Both the position numbers and the translations under genes were made by a program. This document shows positions 17,001-25,304 of a stretch of DNA of 64,000 bases, piece after piece (the stretch's first letter is position 1; the number at the start of each line of letters is the position of its first letter). The notes under the pieces were generated by a model that was not told the DNA's origin, ran no database searches, and saw only the letters and a program-made list of their open reading frames with translations. This DNA comes from Deltaproteobacteria bacterium (GTDB lineage: Bacteria > Myxococcota_A > UBA9160 > SZUA-336): contig JAJDAJ010000050.1 of NCBI GenBank assembly GCA_029261925.1, positions 45,610 through 109,609 of the forward strand, read 5' to 3'.

Positions 17001-18425
17001 CTAGAGATCCGGCACGCGATCGAACCAGGGTTGCTCCGCCTCGAGCTGGGCGGCGAGCCGCAGCAGCAGGTCCTCCTCGCCGAAGCGACCCGCGAACATC
17101 ATCCCGACCGGGAGCCCGTCCTGCGTCCAGTGCAGCGGCACCGACATCGCGGGCTGGCCGGTGAGATTTGCCACCGTGCAGTACGGGCTGAAGGTCCCGA
17201 GCTCGCGGAAGTAGCCGTCGAGGTCGGTCCTGCCGAGCCCCAGCCGACCGATCTCGACCGGGGGCGCGGCGAGCGTGGGCGACAGGATCGCGTCGAAGTC
17301 GTCCATGAAGGCCGCCATCACGCGGCCGCTGCCGTGAATGGCGTTGCGCGCCGCGTGGGCCTGGAGGCCGGGGATCAGGTGCGCGTGCCGCACCATGGCC
17401 CAGGTGACCGGCTCGACGTCCGCCTCCGAGAGCTCACGGCCCAGCGCGGCCGCCCGCGCGTCGAGCGTCGCGCGCACCGCCACCGCGATCGTGCCGCGCT
17501 GTGCCTCGGCGATCGACCGGGTGTCCAGCGCGGGGGAGGCCTCCTCGACGCGGTGACCCAGCGACTCGCAGAGCCTCGCGGTCCTGTCGAGCCCATCGAG
17601 GACCGCGGGGTCGACGCGCGTGCCACCGAGCGGCTCCCGCATCAGCGCGATCCGCAGCGAACCGGGGTCGCGGCCGACCTCCTCCAGGTACGGCCGCTCG
17701 ATCGGGGGTGCGCAGTACGGATCCCCGGGCGCGGCGCCCGCCGTCGCGTCGAGCAGGGCGGCGCTGTCGCGCACGCTGCGGCTGACCGCGTGGATCGACG
17801 TCATCCCGTTCCAGCCCTCGGCGCGCTCGGGCCCGACCGGCGTGCGCATTCGCGTGGGCTTGAGCCCGAACAGACCGCAGCACGCCGCCGGGATGCGGAT
17901 CGAGCCGCCGCCGTCACTGGCGTTGGCCAGCGGCACCACGCCCGCGGCGACGGCCGCCGCCGCCCCTCCCGACGATCCGCCGGCGATGCGCTCCGGATTC
18001 CAGGGGTTGCGCGTGGCGCCGAACAGGGCCGACTCCGTCGTCGTGGTCAGCCCGAACTCGGGCGAGGCGCTGCGCCCGAAGGTCACCAGGCCAGCGTCGC
18101 GGTAGCGCTCGACCAGGGTGCTGTCGAAGCTCGCCAGAGCGTCCCGGAACAGGGCGCAGCCGTTGGTGGTCGGCGTGCCCGCGATCTGCAGGTGCAGATC
18201 CTTGATCAGGAAGGGTACGCCCTGGAAGGGACCGGCCGGCGGGCCGCTGCTGGCCTCGGCGCGCGCGCGCTCGTCGAGCCGGATCGGGATCGCGTTGATC
18301 ACGGGCTCCACCGCGTTCGCGCGGGCGATGGCGAGCTCGAGCAGCTCGCGGGGCGTGACCTCGCCCTTGCGCACCAGCGCCGCCAGGCCGAGGCCGTCGT
18401 GCGCGGCGTACTCGTCCTGGCGCAT
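17001..18425 (-). CDS. Amidase (amidase-signature family), 474 aa
   Basis: The Ser-cisSer-Lys triad is visible: Lys75 in GVPFLIKDL, Ser151/152 in ERIAGGSSGGAAAAVA, and Ser175 in NASDGGGSIRIPAACCG. Full family length. Hydrolyses carboxamides to acids and ammonia; the aryl/alkyl specificity is not readable, though 6-aminohexanoate-type and enantioselective amidases share this architecture. ATG 18425 overlaps the aldolase stop by 1 nt (TGATG); the GST follows 17 nt downstream. Confidence 0.95.
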   Translation of the reverse strand: MRQDEYAAHDGLGLAALVRKGEVTPRELLELAIARANAVEPVINAIPIRLDERARAEASSGPPAGPFQGVPFLIKDLHLQIAGTPTTNGCALFRDALASFDSTLVERYRDAGLVTFGRSASPEFGLTTTTESALFGATRNPWNPERIAGGSSGGAAAAVAAGVVPLANASDGGGSIRIPAACCGLFGLKPTRMRTPVGPERAEGWNGMTSIHAVSRSVRDSAALLDATAGAAPGDPYCAPPIERPYLEEVGRDPGSLRIALMREPLGGTRVDPAVLDGLDRTARLCESLGHRVEEASPALDTRSIAEAQRGTIAVAVRATLDARAAALGRELSEADVEPVTWAMVRHAHLIPGLQAHAARNAIHGSGRVMAAFMDDFDAILSPTLAAPPVEIGRLGLGRTDLDGYFRELGTFSPYCTVANLTGQPAMSVPLHWTQDGLPVGMMFAGRFGEEDLLLRLAAQLEAEQPWFDRVPDL

Positions 18426-19093
18426 CAGCCGCCGCCCAGGCGCTTCTTCGCCTCCGCCTCGCGCAGCATCTTGTAGACCGGCGCGAAACGCTCGAGCGTG
18501 TCATCCGGGAGGGGCACCAGCTCGCCCAGGGCGCGCGCGCCCCAGATGATCTGTGCCGTGCGCTCGACCAGCGACGCGACCTTCATGGCGTCTGCGGGTG
18601 TCTGGCCGACCGTGAGCAGGCCGTGATTGGCCATGAGCACCGCACCGCGGTCGCCCACCCACTTCGCGACCTCGTCGGCGAGGTCGTCGCTGCCCGTCAT
18701 GCGGTACGGCGCGACCGGCACGTCGCCGCCGACGTACGCGTCGAACTCCTCGATCACGCAGGGGATGGGCTGGTGGGTGATGGCGAACATCGTGCAGTAC
18801 TGCGCGTGCGAGTGGATCACCGCGCCGATGTCGTCGTAGGCGCGCAGGCACGCCAGGTGCAGGGCCTTCTCGGAGGTCGGCGCGCGGTCGCCCTCGAGCA
18901 CGTTGCCCTCGGGGTCCGTGATGACCAGGTCGTCGAGCGTCATCACGTCGTACTCGAGCGACGAGGGCGTGAGCACCACGTTGCCGTCCGGCAGGCGCGC
19001 CGAGAGGTTGCCGGCCGTGCCCTCCACGAGCCCGCGGCGCAGCAGCTCCTGCGCCGTGTCGAGCAGGGCCTGTCTGGTCTCGTCAGCAGTCAT
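18425..19093 (-). CDS. Class II aldolase/adducin domain protein, 222 aa
   Basis: EGTAGNLSARLPDGNVVLTPSSLEYD matches the phosphate/substrate loop of fuculose-1-phosphate-type aldolases, and IHSHAQYCTMFAIT gives the zinc-binding HxH pair; a third His lies in MANHGLLTVGQT. This family performs retro-aldol cleavage or decarboxylation with a bound metal. ATG 19093 has GGAGG upstream and a TAGAAT -10. First gene of the minus-strand aldolase-amidase-GST-peptidase operon. The acceptor is unknown. Confidence 0.92.
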   Translation of the reverse strand: MTADETRQALLDTAQELLRRGLVEGTAGNLSARLPDGNVVLTPSSLEYDVMTLDDLVITDPEGNVLEGDRAPTSEKALHLACLRAYDDIGAVIHSHAQYCTMFAITHQPIPCVIEEFDAYVGGDVPVAPYRMTGSDDLADEVAKWVGDRGAVLMANHGLLTVGQTPADAMKVASLVERTAQIIWGARALGELVPLPDDTLERFAPVYKMLREAEAKKRLGGG

Positions 19094-19111
19094 CCGACCT
19101 CCGTGCGGCGC

Positions 19112-19117
19112 ATTCTA
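19112..19117 (-). promoter_or_regulatory. -10 element for the aldolase-amidase operon
   Basis: On the minus strand TAGAAT (19117-19112), 18 nt before ATG 19093 with GGAGG between. No TTG at -35. Confidence 0.4.
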
Positions 19118-19159
19118 GCCCGCGCGCATGCCGGCGGGTCGGGGCGGGCCCGGGCCCGC

Positions 19160-19188
19160 TTGCGCGGCCCGCGTCTCCGACCCAGAAT
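19160..19188 (+). promoter_or_regulatory. Leaderless-type promoter of the LLM oxidoreductase
   Basis: TTGCGC (19160-19165), 17-nt spacer, CAGAAT (19183-19188), 6 nt, ATG 19195. No Shine-Dalgarno. Confidence 0.55.
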
Positions 19189-19194
19189 CGGGCG

Positions 19195-20028
19195 ATGCGT
19201 TTCGGCGTCCACCTGCCCCAGTACGGACGCGCATCCGGGCCGGAATCGATCCAGCGCGCGGCGCGCCAGGCGGAGGATCTCGGCCTCGATGACGTCTGGG
19301 TGAGCGATCACCAGGTTGTCCCGGCCGATCTGAGCTACCCGCCGCCGTACCTCTTCGACCCGCTCATGACCCTGACCTGGGCCGGCGCCGTGACCACGCG
19401 CGTCGGCCTGGGGACCAGCGTGCTGGTGCTGCCCCAGCACGCGACGGTCTCGGTGGCCAACTCGATCGCGTCGCTCGATCAGCTCAGCGGCGGACGCGTG
19501 ATCCTCGGGGTCGGTGCCGGCTGGATCGAGGCCGAGTTCCGCGCGCTGGGGGCCGGGTTCTCGGATCGCGGCGCGCGCATGGACGAGGCCATCGACGTGC
19601 TGCGCGCCTGCTGGGAGCAGGATCCGGTGGACTTCGAGGGGCGCTTCCACCGGCTCGACAGCGTGCGGCTGCTGCCCAAGCCCTCGCGGCGGATCCCGAT
19701 CTGGGTCGGCGGGCACGGCGAGCGTGCCCACGGGCGCGCCGTCGCGCGGGGAGACGGCTTTCACGCACTGCGGGTCACGCCCGACGAGATGCGCGACGTG
19801 GTCGCACGGCTGCGCCGCGATCGCCCCGGCGCCGACTTCACGGTCTCCCTGCGGCGCGGCTGGGACGGCCTGCGCAGTGATCCGGACGACGTGCGCCGCG
19901 AGCTCGAGGCCTTCGCCGGCGCCGGCGTGGAGCACTTCCTGGCCACGCCCGAGCAGCGAACGGCCGACGACTGGCTGCGCTCGGTCGAGACGCTGGCAAA
20001 GATCTTCGCGGAGTTCCGCGGGCCCTGA
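19195..20028 (+). CDS. LLM-class (probably F420-dependent) oxidoreductase, 277 aa
   Basis: MRFGVHLPQYGRASGPESIQRAARQAEDLGLDDVWVSDH is the characteristic first strand and helix of luciferase-like monooxygenases of the Rv2161c type. TRVGLGTSVLVLPQHATVSVANSIASLDQLSGGRVILGVGAGW and the later IPIWVGGHGERAHGRAVARGDGFHA match the cofactor-binding strands. Use of F420 rather than FMN is typical for this subgroup but cannot be proven from sequence. The ATG follows a promoter by 6 nt. An NTF2-like gene lies 34 nt downstream in the same direction. Confidence 0.9.
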   Translation: MRFGVHLPQYGRASGPESIQRAARQAEDLGLDDVWVSDHQVVPADLSYPPPYLFDPLMTLTWAGAVTTRVGLGTSVLVLPQHATVSVANSIASLDQLSGGRVILGVGAGWIEAEFRALGAGFSDRGARMDEAIDVLRACWEQDPVDFEGRFHRLDSVRLLPKPSRRIPIWVGGHGERAHGRAVARGDGFHALRVTPDEMRDVVARLRRDRPGADFTVSLRRGWDGLRSDPDDVRRELEAFAGAGVEHFLATPEQRTADDWLRSVETLAKIFAEFRGP

Positions 20029-20062
20029 ACATCGAAGCGGGCGCGCGCGTCCGGGAGGACAT

Positions 20063-20605
20063 ATGAAGATCGATCCGAACCGGACCTGGCGCAAGGTCGA
20101 GGAGCGACTGAAGCACGAGAGCGATCCCGTGCTGCGCCGGAACCTCGAGACCGTGTACGCGCACATGAAGGCGGAGGCGCTGGTCGATCTGGATGGGCTG
20201 ATGGCGACGGTCGCCGACGACGTGCACTACCATGCGTATGGCAGCGGCGAGTCGGCGATGAACCCGCGCGGGAAGGCGGCGGTGCGCCGCTTCTACGAGG
20301 ACTTCGCGGCCTCGGGCGCGACGAAGCTCGAGCTCGACGTGGACCGTCTGGTGGTCGACCGCGACTGCGTGCTCACCGAGGGCGTCATGCGCATGGCATA
20401 CCCGGGCCGGACGCTGCAGCGGATGGGCCGCCAGATCGACGATCCCGAGGCCTTCTACCTGTACGAGACCCGGATGGCGATCCTCTGGCCCATGGACGAG
20501 AACGGGCTGGTGCTGGGAGAGGACTCGTATACCGGGGGCGACGGCTTCGAGGGCATCGAGGGGCGCAAGCTCGACCCGGGCGACCTGGGCACCGCGGCCG
20601 CGTAG
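20063..20605 (+). CDS. NTF2-like/SnoaL-fold protein, 180 aa
   Basis: ATG 20063 has GGGAGGAC just upstream. The N-terminal helix (VLRRNLETVYAHMKAEALVDLDGLMATVADDVHYHAYG) and following GKAAVRRFYEDFAASGATKLELDVDRLVVDRDCVLTEGVMR match the cone-shaped SnoaL fold. Longer than usual, with a C-terminal acidic extension. Same strand as the LLM oxidoreductase, so perhaps an isomerase or binding partner for its substrate (inference). Confidence 0.82.
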   Translation: MKIDPNRTWRKVEERLKHESDPVLRRNLETVYAHMKAEALVDLDGLMATVADDVHYHAYGSGESAMNPRGKAAVRRFYEDFAASGATKLELDVDRLVVDRDCVLTEGVMRMAYPGRTLQRMGRQIDDPEAFYLYETRMAILWPMDENGLVLGEDSYTGGDGFEGIEGRKLDPGDLGTAAA

Positions 20606-20611
20606 GCCGCG
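20593..20611. terminator. Hairpin between convergent genes 20605/20617
   Basis: CGCGGCC (20593-20599), loop GCGTA, GGCCGCG (20605-20611). The stem spans the stop codon of the upstream gene. No U-tract. Confidence 0.3.
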
Positions 20612-20616
20612 CAGGG

Positions 20617-21543
20617 CTAGAGGCGCGCCGCCGGCTCGACCACGGCCCGGGCCAGGCCCTCGGCGTTCGCCAGCCACTCGAAGCGCGAGCCGCCCGGCAC
20701 GTCGACCGAGAGGTCCGTCACGCCCAGCTCCGCGAGCTCGGCCACGTGATCGAGCCAGCGCCCGGCGTCGAAGCGCGGCCCGCCGTACTGCCCCCCCGCG
20801 ATGGGCATGAAGATCAGGTCGCGCGGCGGCGGCTTGCCGATCGCGGCGGCGTGCTCGCGCATGTAGTCGAGGCGCTCGCGCAGGTCGTCCAGCGACTCCA
20901 TCGCCGGGGTGTGCCGGCGCCCCGCGTGCGTGCCGGGATTGGGGAAGGGCATCCAGCCGTCGGCCATCTCCACCGCCCGGCGGATGGCGCGCTTCGAGTT
21001 GCCGCCGATCCAGATCGGCGGGTGCGGCTTCTGCGCCGGACGCGGCAGGGCGGTGTGGCCCCGGGCCTCGAAGCCCTCGCCGCTCACGTCGATCGATTCC
21101 CCGCTCCAGACCTGCTTCATCAGGCTCAGCGCCTGGTCCATGCGCTCGTTGCGGCCCTCGAAGTCGGCGCCCAGGGCGCGGAACTCGGGCTCGAGGTAGC
21201 CGGCGCCCACGCCCAGCACCAGGCGCCCGCCGCTGAGGGCGTCCAGCGAGGCCGCCGCCTTGGCCAGCACGAAGGGGTCGTGGTAGGGCACCACGATCAG
21301 GTTCGTGTGGAGGCGCAGCCGCTCGCTGGCCGCGGCCGCGAACGACAGGGCCACGAACGGATCCAGGGCGTGGTGCCCGCCGGAGGCCATCCACTCGTCG
21401 GAGGGGAGCGGGTGCTCGGTGACGAAGACCGCGTCGTAGCCGAGCCCCTCGGCGACGGTGGCCATCTCGATCACCGCCACGCCGCTGCCGAACTCCGCCG
21501 GGAGCTCGACCCTGTCCGTCGGGAGCCGCAGGGAGAAGCGCAT
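20617..21543 (-). CDS. LLM-class (probably F420-dependent) oxidoreductase, 308 aa
   Basis: MRFSLRLPTDRVELPAEFGSGVAVIEMATVAEGLGYDAVFVTEHP, LRLHTNLIVVPYHDPFVLAKAAASLDALSGGRLVLGVGAGYLEPEF and HPPIWIGGNSKRAIRRAVEMADGWMPFP are the three hallmark segments of the family. ATG 21543 has AGGAGG immediately upstream. The divergent amidohydrolase at 21581 shares the 37-bp intergenic region, which carries an inverted repeat likely to be a common operator. Confidence 0.92.
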   Translation of the reverse strand: MRFSLRLPTDRVELPAEFGSGVAVIEMATVAEGLGYDAVFVTEHPLPSDEWMASGGHHALDPFVALSFAAAASERLRLHTNLIVVPYHDPFVLAKAAASLDALSGGRLVLGVGAGYLEPEFRALGADFEGRNERMDQALSLMKQVWSGESIDVSGEGFEARGHTALPRPAQKPHPPIWIGGNSKRAIRRAVEMADGWMPFPNPGTHAGRRHTPAMESLDDLRERLDYMREHAAAIGKPPPRDLIFMPIAGGQYGGPRFDAGRWLDHVAELAELGVTDLSVDVPGGSRFEWLANAEGLARAVVEPAARL

Positions 21544-21551
21544 GGCCTCCT

Positions 21552-21572
21552 GTTTACCAGATGCTGGTAGAC
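21552..21572. promoter_or_regulatory. 21-bp inverted repeat: candidate operator in a divergent promoter
   Basis: GTTTACCAG (21552-21560), ATG centre, CTGGTAGAC (21564-21572): eight of nine base pairs match. It covers the plus-strand -10 (TAGACT, 21568-21573, 7 nt before ATG 21581) and lies just upstream of the minus-strand RBS, so a bound dimeric regulator would block both genes. The size fits TetR- or GntR-type sites. Confidence 0.6.
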
Positions 21573-21580
21573 TCGTGCGC

Positions 21581-22450
21581 ATGGGAATGCCCAGCGACAT
21601 CGGAATCATCGATCTCATGTTCGGCCTGCCGATCCGGGACTACGACGCCACCTACCAGTTCCTGCGCGATGCCGCTCGCGACAAGGAGAGCAAGGAAGGC
21701 TTCAAGTTTCCGGCCGAGTACATGTTCAAGGGCGTGCCGTACGACTTCGGCAAGGACGGCGACCCGGTCAAGGTCACGCTCGACGAGATGGACCGCTGGG
21801 GCATCGAGCGCGCCATGATCAACGCCGGTCGCGGCGACAGCGAGCGAGCCCTGAAGGAGCACCCCGACCGCTTCTTCGGCGTGCTCCACGTGGATCCGAA
21901 CCAGGGCATGGACGCGGTGCGCGCGCTGGTGCGCGCCCACGAGACGTACGGTATCAAGGCCGGCAGCACCTTCCCCGCGGGGAACACGCCGCAGATCGCG
22001 ATCAACGATCCGCAGATGTACCCGCTGTACGCGAAGTGCATCGAGCTGGACATCGCGTTCTTCATCAACGCCGGGGTGCCCGGACCGCGCGTGCCCATGC
22101 ACTGCCAGCACGTGGAGCATCTCGACGAGGTCTGCTGGTTCTTTCCCGAGCTGCGTCTGGTGATCTACCACGGCGCCGAGCCCTGGCAGGCCCTGGCCTG
22201 CAAGCTGATGCTGAAGTGGCCGAACCTCTACTACGCGACCAGCGCCTTCGCGCCCAAGCACTACCCGCAGGAAGTCATCCACTACGCCAACACGCGCGGG
22301 GCCGACAAGGTCCTGTACGCGGGCTACTTCCCGATGGGGCTGACGCTCGAGCGGATCATGACGGAGATGCCCGACGTGCCGTTCCGGGACCACGTCTGGC
22401 CGAAGTTCCTGCGCGAGAACGCGATCCGCGTCCTCAAGCTCGACGCATGA
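21581..22450 (+). CDS. Amidohydrolase-2 family protein, 289 aa
   Basis: MGMPSDIGIIDLMFGLP opens the TIM barrel; the usual DxHxH metal motif on strand 1 is degraded to IDLMFGLP. VLHVDPNQGMDAVRALVRAHETYGIKAGSTFPAGN, FFINAGVPGPRVPMHCQHVEHLD and LRLVIYHGAEPW follow the family order, but the final GSD motif reads LYAGYFP. Metal ligands appear largely lost, so it may be metal-independent or a binding protein. ATG 21581 (or 21587). ATGA overlap with the acyl-CoA ligase couples their function. Confidence 0.85.
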   Translation: MGMPSDIGIIDLMFGLPIRDYDATYQFLRDAARDKESKEGFKFPAEYMFKGVPYDFGKDGDPVKVTLDEMDRWGIERAMINAGRGDSERALKEHPDRFFGVLHVDPNQGMDAVRALVRAHETYGIKAGSTFPAGNTPQIAINDPQMYPLYAKCIELDIAFFINAGVPGPRVPMHCQHVEHLDEVCWFFPELRLVIYHGAEPWQALACKLMLKWPNLYYATSAFAPKHYPQEVIHYANTRGADKVLYAGYFPMGLTLERIMTEMPDVPFRDHVWPKFLRENAIRVLKLDA

Positions 22451-24132
22451 GCGAGGAGCTGCGCGCACAGATCCGCGCCCAGCTCACCGGACCGGGCGGG
22501 CCGTTCGAGATCGTCGAGGAGGATGTTCTCGGCGAGCGCATGCAGGTCCTGAAGAATCGGCCACGCCACCTGCGCGAGCTGCTCGTGCAGTCGGGCGTCC
22601 ATGCCGACCGCGAGCACATCGTGGACGGCGAGTGGCGCGTGACCTTCGCCGCCATGCAGCGCCACGCGGCGTCGCTGGCCCGGGCGCTCGAGGAGCGCTA
22701 CGGCGTGCGCAAGGGCGATCGCGTCGCGGTCCTGGCCGCCAACTGCGCGGCCTGGCCGATCACCTGGTGGGCCACCGTGAGCATGGGCGGCATCGTGGCC
22801 GCGCTCAACGGCTGGTGGACCCGGGACGAGATCGAGTACGGGATCTCGGACAGCGAGCCCAGGCTGCTGATCGGCGACCGCAAGCGCCTCGAGCGCCTGG
22901 CCGGCCGGGACCCGGGCGTGCCGATCGTGGAGATCGAGTCGGAGTTCCGCGGCCTGCTCGAGCACGCTCCCGACGCGGCGCTCCCGGACGTGGAGATCGA
23001 CGAGGACGACCCCGCCCTGATCCTGTACACCAGCGGCACCACGGGGCGACCCAAGGGCGCGGTCAACTCGCACCGCGGCCTGATCGGGTTCCTGCAGATC
23101 AACATGGTCAGCGGTGCCGAGACCATGATGTACGATGCCCAGGTCCACCCGGGGATCGAGCGCCCGGAGCAGCCCGAGCAGCAGGTCTGCCTGGCGACCT
23201 CGCCGATGTTCCACGTCTCCGGCCTGCACGGGACGCTGCTCATGCAGCTGACCCTGGGCGGCAAGATGGTGATCCGGCACGGGCGCTTCGAGGAGGAGGA
23301 GGTGCTCGCGCTGATGGAGCGCGAGCGCATCACCCAGTGGACGGCGATCGGCGCCATGGGCCCGCGCATCGTGGCTCATCCATCGGTGGGCAAGTACGAC
23401 CTGTCGAGCGTGGTCAACGCGGGCTTCGGCGGCGCGCCGGCGAGCCCGGCGCTGCAGGACGCGATCCGCAAGGTGTTCCCGAATGCCGCCTCGAGCGTGG
23501 GCATCGGCTACGGCAGCAGCGAGTCGGTGGCCGTGGTCGCGGGGATCCGGGGCGGCGACTACTACAACCACCCGGAGTCCACCGGGCGCGTGAGCGCGAC
23601 CTTCGAGGTGGAGATCCGCGACGAGAAGGGCCAGCCGGTTCCGGAGGGGGCCGAGGGCGAGATCTGGGTGCGCAGCGCGTACAGCATGCCGGGCTACTGG
23701 CGGAATCCCGGAGCCACCAGCAAGACGTTCGGGCCGGGGCGCTGGATGTCGATGGGTGACATCGGCCACTTCGAGGGAGACCGGCTCTACATCAACTCGC
23801 GCGCCCGCGACATGATCCTGGTCAGCGCCGAGAACGTGTACCCGGTCGAGATCGAGTACCGCATTGACGCGCATCCTGCAGTGCGCGAGTCCGCCGTCGT
23901 GGGCGTCGACGATCCGGTCACCGGTCAGGCCGTCCAGGCGGTGGTCGTGCTGCAGGACGGCGCCCGCGCCGGGGCCGAGGAGCTCACGCGCTGGGTCGGC
24001 GAGACGCTGGCGCCGTACAAGGTCCCGAAGCACTGGGAGATCCGGCGCGAGCCCTTGCCGCGCAACCCGGCCGGCAAGATCCTCAAGAACGCCCTGACCG
24101 GCGAGGGTGGCACGCGCTTCGTGGAGGACTGA
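22447..24132 (+). CDS. Acyl-CoA synthetase (AMP-forming), 561 aa
   Basis: ATG 22447 in an ATGA overlap. ILYTSGTTGRPKGAVNSHRG is the P-loop (about residue 192 on); GYGSSESVAVVAG, GYWRNPGATSKTFGPGRWMSMGDIGHFEG, INSRARDMILVSAENVYPVEIE and LPRNPAGKILKNAL give motifs A5, A7, A8 and A10 with the C-terminal catalytic Lys. Similar to long-chain fatty-acid or cyclic-acid ligases. Transcribed with the amidohydrolase 21581, which suggests sequential steps on one substrate. Confidence 0.95.
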   Translation: MSEELRAQIRAQLTGPGGPFEIVEEDVLGERMQVLKNRPRHLRELLVQSGVHADREHIVDGEWRVTFAAMQRHAASLARALEERYGVRKGDRVAVLAANCAAWPITWWATVSMGGIVAALNGWWTRDEIEYGISDSEPRLLIGDRKRLERLAGRDPGVPIVEIESEFRGLLEHAPDAALPDVEIDEDDPALILYTSGTTGRPKGAVNSHRGLIGFLQINMVSGAETMMYDAQVHPGIERPEQPEQQVCLATSPMFHVSGLHGTLLMQLTLGGKMVIRHGRFEEEEVLALMERERITQWTAIGAMGPRIVAHPSVGKYDLSSVVNAGFGGAPASPALQDAIRKVFPNAASSVGIGYGSSESVAVVAGIRGGDYYNHPESTGRVSATFEVEIRDEKGQPVPEGAEGEIWVRSAYSMPGYWRNPGATSKTFGPGRWMSMGDIGHFEGDRLYINSRARDMILVSAENVYPVEIEYRIDAHPAVRESAVVGVDDPVTGQAVQAVVVLQDGARAGAEELTRWVGETLAPYKVPKHWEIRREPLPRNPAGKILKNALTGEGGTRFVED

Positions 24133-24146
24133 GCCGGCCCGGCTCA
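24130..24146. terminator. Perfect palindrome spanning two convergent stop codons
   Basis: TGAGCCGG-C-CCGGCTCA: the first three and last three bases are the stop codons of the acyl-CoA ligase and the epoxide hydrolase, and the five inner pairs are additional. A strong short hairpin in both transcripts, without U-tract. Confidence 0.4.
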
Positions 24147-25304
24147 GCGCAGCTCGCGAAAGAACGCGCGCAGGTCGTCCACCAGCAGCCCGGGCTGCTC
24201 GGCGGGCGCGAAGTGCCCGCCGCGGGGCATCACGGTCCAGCGGCGGATGTTCGCGTGCCGCTCCGCGATGCGGCGCGGCACCAGGAGCACGTCGCGTGGG
24301 AAGACCGCGATCGCGGTGGGGGCCTCGCACGGCGGCTGCCGGGTGTGCGAGGGCTGCCAGGGGCGGCGGGCGTTGTCGGCGTAGAAGCGCAGGCTGCTGC
24401 CGATGGTGCCGGTGAGCCAGTAGATCGACGCCGCGGTGAGCAGCTCGTCGGGCGTGTAGACGCGGAGCAGCTCGCCGTCGCAGTCGGTCCAGGCGCGGCG
24501 GCGCTCGAGCATCCAGGCGAGCCACCCGGCCGGCGAGTCGTGCAGGGCGTACGTCAGCGTCTGGGGGTCGAGGCTGTGCACGGCCATGTGGCTGGTGATG
24601 TGCTGGCGCATGCCCTGCACGTGATCCCACCATCCCGCCTCGTCCGGTCCGAAGTCGTCGGGGCCCAGCGCGTCGTAGTCCAGGCCCAGGAAGCCCGGGA
24701 GGCTCTCGTGCACGCCGACCACGTGGTCGGCGAAACGATGTCCGATCACGGCGGTGACCAGCGCGCCCCAGTCCCCGCCCTGGGCGGCGTAGCGCTCGAA
24801 GCCCAGCACGTCGCGCATCAGGCGGTCCCAGAGGTCCGCGGTGTCGGGCGCCGTGATCCCGGCGCGCGGCAGGGGGGACGAGAAGCCGAAGCCGGGCAGC
24901 GAGGGCACGACCAGCTCGAATGCGTCGGCGGGATCGCCGCCGTGGGCGGCGGGGTCCGACAGCGGCCCGAGCACGCGGGCGAAGTCGTTGAAGGTCCAGG
25001 GCCAGCCGTGGGTCAGGATGAGGGGCAGCGGGTCGGGCCCGCGGCCCGGCACGCGGACCCAGTGGATCGGCAGGCCGTCGATCTCGGCGCGCCAGTGCTC
25101 CAGGCGATTGAGCGCGGCCTCCTGCGCGCGCCAGTCGTACGCGTCGCGCCAGCGCTCCACGAGCGCGCGGAGCTCCGGCTCCGGTACGCCGTACGCCCAG
25201 TCCTCGTTGTCCAGGTCGCCGGGCCAGCGCACCCGTTCCAGGCGCGTCCGCAGCTCGTCGAGCGCCGCCCCGGGGATCGCGATCTCGAAGCGCCGTGGCT
25301 TCAA
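24144..25304 (-). CDS. Epoxide hydrolase (N-terminal EHN domain plus alpha/beta hydrolase), 386 aa
   Basis: The start is a TTG at 25304 in a TTGA overlap with the upstream CoA-transferase; the EHN-type N-terminus (FEIAIPGAALDELRTRLERVRWPGD) begins right after it. HGWPWTFNDF is the oxyanion-hole HGxP motif, and Asp178 in GGDWGALVTAVIGH is the nucleophile; the terminal MPRGGHFAPAEQP carries the catalytic His. Length matches microsomal-type bacterial epoxide hydrolases, which open epoxides to diols. Coupled to a double CoA-transferase, so a CoA-linked monooxygenated substrate is possible. Confidence 0.93.
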   Translation of the reverse strand: MKPRRFEIAIPGAALDELRTRLERVRWPGDLDNEDWAYGVPEPELRALVERWRDAYDWRAQEAALNRLEHWRAEIDGLPIHWVRVPGRGPDPLPLILTHGWPWTFNDFARVLGPLSDPAAHGGDPADAFELVVPSLPGFGFSSPLPRAGITAPDTADLWDRLMRDVLGFERYAAQGGDWGALVTAVIGHRFADHVVGVHESLPGFLGLDYDALGPDDFGPDEAGWWDHVQGMRQHITSHMAVHSLDPQTLTYALHDSPAGWLAWMLERRRAWTDCDGELLRVYTPDELLTAASIYWLTGTIGSSLRFYADNARRPWQPSHTRQPPCEAPTAIAVFPRDVLLVPRRIAERHANIRRWTVMPRGGHFAPAEQPGLLVDDLRAFFRELR

